NCBI GenBank assembly: GCA_964554125.1
Contig: CAZKNG010000010.1
Coordinates: 1 to 48,843, forward strand
Length of the DNA: 48,843 nucleotides
Reading direction: 5' to 3'
DNA from: JAGHBT01 sp035311885
GTDB taxonomy: Bacteria; Krumholzibacteriota; Krumholzibacteriia; Krumholzibacteriales; WJIX01
A program made the translations under genes and the position numbers. The notes below the pieces were generated by a model. That model was not told where the DNA came from and did no database searches. It saw nothing but the letters and a program-made list of their open reading frames with translations. Below are positions 43,376-48,843 of this stretch, piece by piece. Numbering within the stretch: the stretch's first letter is position 1; each line of letters opens with the position of its first letter.

Positions 43376-43807
43376 GTGTCTGAATCTATAATGATAGAAT
43401 TCCCGAGCAAGTACGAATATCTCAACCTGATCAATATTATCTGCGGGGAAATAGCAGATGATATGGAGCTTGAGCCGAGTGTGGCGGATAAGGTTGCAAT
43501 TTCAGTAATAGAGGCGTGCACAAATGCTCTGGAACACGGCAACAAAGCCTCTCCCGAAAAATCAATAAGGATTGTTATCAATCGTCACCCGGATAAGATT
43601 GTTGTGAATGTATATGACCGGGGAGACGGTTTTGATTATAAAGAATACATGGAACATATTCCAGACCCTTCTAACATTCATGAAACGCGCGGGAGAGGGA
43701 TTTTTATTATGAAAGAAATGATGGACAATCTGTCCTTTGAGTTAGTAAAGGACAGAGGGATGAAAGTGACCCTTGAAAAGAGGTTAAACGGATCGGTCAA
43801 AAAGTGA
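43376..43807 (+). CDS. RsbW-like anti-sigma factor / serine kinase
   Basis: 143 residues from GTG at 43376 preceded by AGGGGGG. GHKL ATPase fold: N-box VIEACTNALEHG, G1 YDRGDGFD, G2 TRGRGIFIMKEMMD. In known systems the protein binds a sigma factor or other target and phosphorylates the STAS antagonist. No sigma-factor gene is adjacent, so the target is elsewhere or is not a sigma factor. Located 18 bases after the STAS gene. Confidence 0.9.
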   Translation: MSESIMIEFPSKYEYLNLINIICGEIADDMELEPSVADKVAISVIEACTNALEHGNKASPEKSIRIVINRHPDKIVVNVYDRGDGFDYKEYMEHIPDPSNIHETRGRGIFIMKEMMDNLSFELVKDRGMKVTLEKRLNGSVKK

Positions 43808-43948
43808 TTTCCGGATATACTCTTTTTACGCGAGTTCCAGTATTTTAAGAGTGAACAAACCACGGCGGATAAAAAGTTATTTCCTAAGCGCAAAATCAAA
43901 TTATCCGGAGTAAAAAATAGCGGTTTAGAGCCGTTTTGGGAGTTTGTG

Positions 43949-46210
43949 ATGGCTTCTTCTTCATTTCTTGCTTCATTATATTTTATATACGGGGCGGTAA
44001 TCTTCTTTGTGGCGATTACGATTCTCCGTTATTCAGCAAGGGATATTGTCGGGTGGGCCACCGTTCTGGTTCTCTTTTTCTCCGGCACAGGCCCCCTTCT
44101 CAGCGCCCTGGGAGTCATTCTTAAAAGCAATCTCACCGAAGGAGCTTTTCTCTTTGAAAGTCTTATCGACAGCTTCGATTACACCTGGGAATTCTTCTTT
44201 CCGTCACTGGTTCTTTTCGCGCTTGTTTATCCCGCCAAGCATAAACAATGGAAGTATATCAGGAAGATTTCGATCATTCTGTTCCTGCCGCATCTCTTCC
44301 ACCTGATTCTGGTAATATTCCTGATAGACAGGATAAACCCATCTGACTGTTTTTCATTCATGAGGGATATCTCATTTCTGCCGGATACCGTGAGTTCATA
44401 TCTCGGTGAAGCAGCTAATCTTCTCGGAATTTTTACCGGCATGCTTTTCAAAGCGCATACTAAACTTTTTTCTGTCGTAAATATTTCTTACGCGGCTTTT
44501 TCCATGATTCTGCTCGGCCGTTCCAGAAAGTTAACCCTTACCCCAAGAGCCAAAAGACAGACATGGTTTGTAATCGCCGGACTCGGGGTCTGTGTGCTTA
44601 CCTATTCTATTGCCAGATTCATACCTGTATTCTGGGGATATGGAGCCAGTGCCGGACTGAGCGTTGCTTTCATCAACGCGTCTCTCATAATTGGTGGAGG
44701 TACAATAGCCTATGTTGTTGTTAGATACAGGTTTCTTGATATTAAATTGATCGCCCGGAAGGGAATATTCGTTGGTGGAGTCACAGCCGTTATAGTCTCC
44801 AGTTATCTTATTATTATAAAGCAGCTTGTATCCTTTATCAGGGGATTTTCAGATATAAGTATAGAGGTGCTGGAAATCGGCCTGATAGTTATTTTCATAA
44901 TCATCTTTCAACCCGTTCTGGTAAGGATAGAAGACTGGGTTGAAAATATATCGATCGGAGAAGGGAAAAACCCGAGAGAAAGGATAAAGGCGCTCAGCAG
45001 TGAGCTGCTTACAATAGTTAATATCGATAGTATGAAAAAGACAATAAAAGAAACTCTCTCGGATCTGTTCGGGGTAAGGAGTTCGGAGATAATCCTCAGG
45101 GATGAAATTTATCCTCTTGTTCGCGGGGAGGATTTCGAAAAAATGGAATCTATTTTTGAAGCTGAGAGCGAACCGATGGGGAAACTTGATTTTATCGAAT
45201 CGATGGGATTTGAAAGGCCGAAGAGAAGGGGTTTTCTGCCCCCTTCGGAAAAAGATATTGCTGTTTCCGTTAATAATCTTCCCAGGGGGATAAGATGGCT
45301 CGCCGGGTTTGAGGTTATAGTTCCCGTTATGAGAAGTGAAAAGTGTTCAGCTTTGATTCTGCTTGGGAAACATGAGCAGAGAGGGCGTTATTCGGCCGGA
45401 GAGATCATGCTGCTTTCTATGCTTGCCACTCAGGTTGCGGCTGTTTTCTCAAGAGTGGAACTCCTTGAAGAAGTAGTTGAGAAAAGGGTTATGGAAGAGG
45501 AACTGAGTATCGCCCGTAATATTCAGCAGAATCTTCTTCCATCCCGCGCCCCGGAACTTGAAGGATATGAGGCTTCAGCGGTGAGTATTTCCAGTAAACA
45601 GGTTGGGGGAGATTATTTTGATTATATAAGCCATGACGGTCTGTTTGCTTTCGCGGTGGCGGATGTCGCGGGCAAGGGTGTCCCCGCCTCTCTGCTTATG
45701 GCTTCAATGCAGGCAAGCCTGAGGTCGATGAAGGACAGGATGGAGGATCCCGTAAAGGTTGTAAGCAGTCTTAATAACGTTATGTGTGATATTACCGCTG
45801 ACGATAAATTCGCCACACTTTTTTACGGATGTGTTAATCTAAGCAAGAACAAACTGCTCTACAGCAATGCCGGTCATTTCTTCCCGGTTATTATGAGAGC
45901 GGACGGTGAAATTGAAGAGCTGGATTACAGCGGGCTTATCCTCGGAGTTCAGCCTGACTTTGAATACAGGAATCTGAAACTGAAATTTAAACCGGGAGAT
46001 ACGCTGATTGTTTCAACCGATGGAGTTCTGGAAGCTGAAAATGAAGAGGGCGAGTTCTACAGTGAAAAGAGGATGAGAGCATTTCTCTCCGGGCTTGCGG
46101 GAAGAGGTGCCGGCGAGATAAGAGATTCTATAATAAGAGACGTGGAAAAATTCTCGTCAGACAGGAAAGAAAGAGACGACACGACGATTCTTGTGCTTAA
46201 GAGGAACTGA
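43949..46210 (+). CDS. Membrane-bound RsbU-like PP2C (SpoIIE-type) phosphatase
   Basis: From ATG at 43949 it has 753 residues; GGGAG lies six bases upstream and a GTG one codon earlier is too near it. About residues 1-310 hold eight or nine hydrophobic helices (a 7TM-like sensor region, FIYGAVIFFVAITIL; LIVIFIIIFQPVLV). About 330-505 is a GAF-like domain (ELLTIVNIDSMKKTIKETL, GEIMLLSMLATQVAAVF). A linker coiled coil leads to the PP2C domain (~520-753): ARNIQQNLLPSRAPEL, VGGDYFDY and DVAGKGVPASLL (metal Asps), LLYSNAGHFFPV, DTLIVSTDGVLEA, ERDDTTILVL. It should dephosphorylate the STAS protein in response to a membrane or ligand signal. It follows the kinase gene after about 140 bases. Confidence 0.92.
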   Translation: MASSSFLASLYFIYGAVIFFVAITILRYSARDIVGWATVLVLFFSGTGPLLSALGVILKSNLTEGAFLFESLIDSFDYTWEFFFPSLVLFALVYPAKHKQWKYIRKISIILFLPHLFHLILVIFLIDRINPSDCFSFMRDISFLPDTVSSYLGEAANLLGIFTGMLFKAHTKLFSVVNISYAAFSMILLGRSRKLTLTPRAKRQTWFVIAGLGVCVLTYSIARFIPVFWGYGASAGLSVAFINASLIIGGGTIAYVVVRYRFLDIKLIARKGIFVGGVTAVIVSSYLIIIKQLVSFIRGFSDISIEVLEIGLIVIFIIIFQPVLVRIEDWVENISIGEGKNPRERIKALSSELLTIVNIDSMKKTIKETLSDLFGVRSSEIILRDEIYPLVRGEDFEKMESIFEAESEPMGKLDFIESMGFERPKRRGFLPPSEKDIAVSVNNLPRGIRWLAGFEVIVPVMRSEKCSALILLGKHEQRGRYSAGEIMLLSMLATQVAAVFSRVELLEEVVEKRVMEEELSIARNIQQNLLPSRAPELEGYEASAVSISSKQVGGDYFDYISHDGLFAFAVADVAGKGVPASLLMASMQASLRSMKDRMEDPVKVVSSLNNVMCDITADDKFATLFYGCVNLSKNKLLYSNAGHFFPVIMRADGEIEELDYSGLILGVQPDFEYRNLKLKFKPGDTLIVSTDGVLEAENEEGEFYSEKRMRAFLSGLAGRGAGEIRDSIIRDVEKFSSDRKERDDTTILVLKRN

Positions 46211-46217
46211 CAAAAAA

Positions 46218-46655
46218 ATGCCCCGAAATAACGAAGAAGATCCGCCCCGCGTGCTGGGACTTGACCCGGGCGGTAAAAGAACCGGAATCGCGGTAAGCGA
46301 TCCGCTCGGTATAACGGCGCAGGGACTTGAAACATTTGTTATTAGTCCGAAGATGGCCCTGCCGGAATATGTAGAGAAACTGGCGGGGGAATATAATATC
46401 AAAACTGTTGTAATCGGAATGCCTCTCTCTATGAGCGGAAAAGAGATAGAGGGGTCGGAAAGATCGAGAACGCTTGCCTCTTCGATAAAAGAGAGAATAG
46501 ACGCTGAGATTGTTTTTGTCGACGAGAGAATGACGAGCCTTGAATCTGAAAGGCTTCTGCGGAGCGCTGGAGGAGTGAGGGATAAAGGAAATATAGATAA
46601 ACTATCGGCCGTTCTTATTCTGCAGAGCTATCTTGACGGAGTTGATCGGAGATGA
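46218..46655 (+). CDS. ruvX: Putative Holliday junction resolvase / pre-16S rRNA nuclease (YqgF)
   Basis: 145 residues from ATG at 46218; a GTG at 46191 is rejected because it would overlap the phosphatase gene without a ribosome-binding site. RNase H-like fold: VLGLDPGGKRTGIAVSDPLG, VVIGMPLSMSGKEIEGS, VFVDERMTSLESERLL, NIDKLSAVLILQSYLD, keeping the acidic residues of the active site. In characterised bacteria the protein processes the 5' end of 16S rRNA. It overlaps mltG by four bases (ATGA). ruvX-mltG order is widespread. Confidence 0.92.
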   Translation: MPRNNEEDPPRVLGLDPGGKRTGIAVSDPLGITAQGLETFVISPKMALPEYVEKLAGEYNIKTVVIGMPLSMSGKEIEGSERSRTLASSIKERIDAEIVFVDERMTSLESERLLRSAGGVRDKGNIDKLSAVLILQSYLDGVDRR

Positions 46656-47644
46656 GAAAGATTCTGGCGGTCACCGCCGTCGTAGTTGCGGCTGCTGTAT
46701 TTGTGTTATTATTATATATGGCGCAGTTGTATCTGGAGAGTGAAAAGAGAAGCGGGGAGAAGGGGATAGTTGTAAGAGTTCATCCGGGCGAGACCCTATA
46801 CGATATTCAGGCAAAGTTGGAAAAAAAGGGGATTCTTGAGCATTCAACTGTTTTCCGGTGGGCTGCATATCTTGAAAGAAAAGAGAAAGATATCAAGGCC
46901 GGGGAATATCTCTTCAAGCGCGGTGAAAGCGTCAGGGATATTCTATATAAGCTTTCGAGAGGAATTGTTGAATATAAACGTATTGTTATACCCGAAGGAT
47001 TTATGATCAAGGAGATCGCTTCACTTATTTACAGGAAGGCAGGGATCGATTCGGCTGCTTTCGAAAGTGTGGTAAGGGACGATTTGTTTATAGAGGAACT
47101 TGGATTTGAAGCTGAATCCCTCGAAGGGTATCTCTTCCCCGACACCTATCTGATATCCTGGCCCTATACAGCGAGAGAAATAGCCGTGCAGATGGTAGAG
47201 CGGTTTAAGACCGTATATTCTGAAGAAATAACAGAAAGAGCAGATTCACTTCCGATGGAGATGCACGGGATTGTAACTCTTGCCTCGATCGTCCAGGCGG
47301 AAGCTATGCTGAAGTCAGAGATGCCCCGTATCTCGGCCGTTTATCACAACAGACTGACAAAGGGGATGAAACTTGAGGCTGACCCCACCGTTGCCTACGC
47401 CCTGGGCGGAGTAAGACGGAAACTCTGGTATAATGACCTGAAGGTAAAATCACCTTACAACACGTATCTTCATAAAGGGCTTCCGCCCGGCCCCGTCTGC
47501 AGTCCGGGAAGGGCCGCTCTAGCCGCCGCCGCGTATCCGGCAGAAGACTGCGAAGATTACTATTTTGTAGCGGACGGCAAGGGCGGACATATATTCAGCA
47601 GAACTCACGCCGAACATAACAGAGCAAAGAGAAGGGTTAAATAG
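46652..47644 (+). CDS. mltG: Endolytic murein transglycosylase MltG (YceG-like)
   Basis: Inner-membrane lytic transglycosylase that cuts nascent glycan strands. 330 residues. One N-terminal membrane anchor (~3-25, ILAVTAVVVAAAVFVLLLYM), a LysM-like segment (ETLYDIQAKLEKKGIL), then the catalytic domain: TLASIVQAEAMLKSEMPRIS, VYHNRLTKGMKLEADPTVAYALG, SPYNTYLHKGLPPGPVCSPG, YYFVADGKGGHIFSRTHAEH. In ASIVQAEA the first Glu of the common ASIVExE is Gln while the second Glu is kept. Coupled to ruvX and 20 bases ahead of larE. Confidence 0.93.
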   Translation: MRKILAVTAVVVAAAVFVLLLYMAQLYLESEKRSGEKGIVVRVHPGETLYDIQAKLEKKGILEHSTVFRWAAYLERKEKDIKAGEYLFKRGESVRDILYKLSRGIVEYKRIVIPEGFMIKEIASLIYRKAGIDSAAFESVVRDDLFIEELGFEAESLEGYLFPDTYLISWPYTAREIAVQMVERFKTVYSEEITERADSLPMEMHGIVTLASIVQAEAMLKSEMPRISAVYHNRLTKGMKLEADPTVAYALGGVRRKLWYNDLKVKSPYNTYLHKGLPPGPVCSPGRAALAAAAYPAEDCEDYYFVADGKGGHIFSRTHAEHNRAKRRVK

Positions 47645-47664
47645 AGGAGCAGGAAAAGCGGCAT

Positions 47665-48492
47665 ATGATGATTGCGGAAACTGAAGAGAAAGTTAAAAGG
47701 CTCACCGGAGCAATGGCGGGATATCCACGTAAAGTTGCCGTAGCTTTCTCAGGCGGAGTTGACTCGGCGTTCCTTCTCAGTGTGGCGAGCGAGATCCTCG
47801 GAGATGATCTATTCGCGGTTACGGTCAACGCCGGGTTTGTTCCCCGGCGGGATATAGATCATGCCGGGTCTGTTGCTGAAGCTCTCTGTGTTTCTCACGA
47901 GATGATATATGTTGATTTTAACAGGATAGATAATTTTACCGATAACCCCACAGACCGGTGCTATTACTGCAAAAGGGCTATTTTTTCCGGTCTGAAAGAA
48001 TTTGCCGCAAAACGCGGGGCTGAAACTGTCATTGAAGCTACAAACGCGGATGACCTCGAAGATTACCGGCCGGGGATAAGAGCCCTCTCGGAGCTGGATG
48101 TTAAAAGCCCCCTAATTGAGGCCCGGTTCAGCAAGAATGAAATCCGGAAACTCTCTAAGGAGAGAGGTGTTCCCGGCTGGGACAGACCTTCTGACGCGTG
48201 TCTTGCCACAAGAATTGAGACAGGACAGCAGGTTACAGCAACTAAACTTGAGCAGATAGAGGAAGCCGAAAACTATCTGAAATCCCTTGGATTCGCGCTC
48301 TGCAGAGTAAGGCATCACGGCGCGCTGGCGCGTATTGAAGTCAGCCCCGATAAGATCGATGATATTTTAAGCTCTTCAGTCCGCCAGGGAATAGATAAGC
48401 GTTTCAGAGAGCTTGGATTCATCTATGTAACGGTGGATATGGAAGGATATAAAAGAGGAAGCATGAATAAAGAGTTAAATCACAGAAAATAA
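47665..48492 (+). CDS. larE: LarE-type ATP-dependent sulfur-insertion enzyme (PP-loop)
   Basis: 275 residues. N-type ATP pyrophosphatase loop VAFSGGVDSAFLL, then DRCYYCKRAIF (Cys99, Cys102), EATNADDLEDYRPGIRAL, SPLIEARFSKNEIRKLSK and SDACLATRIETG with Cys179, the position of the sacrificial Cys in LarE. LarE adds sulfur to the pyridinium-dicarboxylate precursor of the nickel-pincer cofactor of lactate racemase. Family knowledge: one branch uses a single sacrificial Cys and another has three Cys holding an Fe-S cluster; the three here fit the second. No larA, larB or larC is in view. Last gene of the ileS run. Confidence 0.88.
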   Translation: MMIAETEEKVKRLTGAMAGYPRKVAVAFSGGVDSAFLLSVASEILGDDLFAVTVNAGFVPRRDIDHAGSVAEALCVSHEMIYVDFNRIDNFTDNPTDRCYYCKRAIFSGLKEFAAKRGAETVIEATNADDLEDYRPGIRALSELDVKSPLIEARFSKNEIRKLSKERGVPGWDRPSDACLATRIETGQQVTATKLEQIEEAENYLKSLGFALCRVRHHGALARIEVSPDKIDDILSSSVRQGIDKRFRELGFIYVTVDMEGYKRGSMNKELNHRK

Positions 48493-48517
48493 AAGCAGCC
48501 GCCTCGAAACGAATTTC

Positions 48518-48545
48518 TTGACAATAGGAGGCAGGTTAATATCAT
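48518..48545 (+). promoter_or_regulatory. Promoter before the small membrane protein and tRNA-Val
   Basis: TTGACA (48518-48523), 16 bases, TATCAT (48540-48545). The -35 box is perfect. It probably drives the 51-residue gene and may read on into tRNA-Val. Confidence 0.5.
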
Positions 48546-48593
48546 TTAATGAGTAGCGGATTTGTACAAATACGATAAATGAGGAGTTCAAGG

Positions 48594-48749
48594 TTGGATT
48601 TAATAAGAAAATATAAGAGTGTAATTATGATTCTGGGATTGATATCGATAGTCAGCGGGTACATCTTTCTGGCAAATAATTCAATCGCACTTGCTCCGGT
48701 ACTGCTGGTTCTCGGATATTGCATCCTTGTACCGATCTCGCTGCTTTAG
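48594..48749 (+). CDS. Small two-helix membrane protein (51 residues)
   Basis: A TTG start at 48594 lies seven bases after GAGGAG and a consensus-like promoter is just upstream. The product starts with a basic segment (MDLIRKYKSV) followed by two hydrophobic stretches, MILGLISIVSGYIFLA and LAPVLLVLGYCILVPISLL, split by NNSIA. Size and pattern recall small DUF3098-type membrane proteins of Bacteroidetes, though I cannot claim the family. It lies 13 bases before tRNA-Val. Confidence 0.7.
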   Translation: MDLIRKYKSVIMILGLISIVSGYIFLANNSIALAPVLLVLGYCILVPISLL

Positions 48750-48762
48750 CATACCCTAATGT

Positions 48763-48839
48763 GGGCGATTAGCTCAGCTGGTCAGAGCACCTGCCTTACA
48801 AGCAGGGGGTCACTGGTTCAAGTCCAGTATCGCCCACCA
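48763..48839 (+). tRNA. tRNA-Val (anticodon TAC), CCA encoded
   Basis: Full cloverleaf: acceptor GGGCGAT/ATCGCCC, D-arm GCTC...GAGC, anticodon stem CCTGC/GCAGG around CTTACAA, T-arm CTGG-TTCAAGT-CCAG, discriminator A, then CCA in the DNA. Confidence 0.97.
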
Positions 48840-48843
48840 TATA

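Noticed and set aside
1..48843. CRISPR arrays, prophage genes, or a toxin-antitoxin or restriction system
   Set aside because: No regularly spaced repeats, phage structural genes or recognisable defence genes were seen on either strand.

Overview
This is bacterial chromosome from an organism I cannot name. It has Shine-Dalgarno sites of the AGGAGG type, sigma-70-like promoters, frequent GTG and TTG starts, several Spase II lipoproteins, and outer-membrane-type proteins (OmpA-like). Two secreted proteins end in FlgD/Por-type sorting tails (YPNPSS, SPNPFNPSTT). Together these suggest a diderm, probably an uncultured lineage in or near the FCB (Fibrobacteres-Chlorobi-Bacteroidetes) group. That placement is inference. 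Nothing in the window is a 16S or other decisive marker.

Layout. (1) 1-8.8 kb: a lipoprotein cut by the window edge, then glutamate dehydrogenase followed by two overlapping genes for large ATP-grasp proteins related to the N-terminal domain of pyruvate phosphate dikinase. The second carries an extra nucleotidyltransferase domain. A metallophosphoesterase gene converges on them. (2) 9-19.7 kb: a mixed set with a periplasmic-binding hybrid histidine kinase, a DUF4236/TPR protein, a class III aminotransferase, an SDR/DUF2867 protein, DNA polymerase IV, a DUF4136 lipoprotein, a putative metal exporter and an OmpA-like lipoprotein. (3) 19.9-25.6 kb: a coupled pair of exported DUF3857/transglutaminase-like proteins (the second has lost its catalytic triad), then histidine ammonia-lyase. 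(4) 25.6-31.8 kb: an accessory island, visibly richer in A+T. It is bounded by two same-orientation copies of one insertion-sequence end and holds three exported proteins (unknown, M23 peptidase-like, gingipain-like), a strong terminator, an odd tRNA-Pro and a ~200 bp internally deleted element. (5) 31.8-36.7 kb: an OPT-family transporter, divergent from yggS-yggT-divIVA. (6) 37-48.8 kb: purine nucleoside phosphorylase, then a long housekeeping run ileS-dksA-like-lspA-rluD-[STAS, RsbW-like, RsbU-like]-ruvX-mltG-larE, a 51-residue membrane protein and tRNA-Val.

How the genes may work together. The most distinctive unit is gdh plus the tandem PPDK-N-like pair. Both large proteins keep the ATP-grasp residues but lack the phosphohistidine and PEP domains, and the second looks built for signalling (sensor-like N-terminus, nucleotidyltransferase C-terminus). 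I suspect a phosphotransfer or nucleotidylation circuit tied to nitrogen/carbon metabolism. The sequence alone cannot show its substrate. The STAS/kinase/phosphatase trio is a complete partner-switching module placed among translation and envelope genes.
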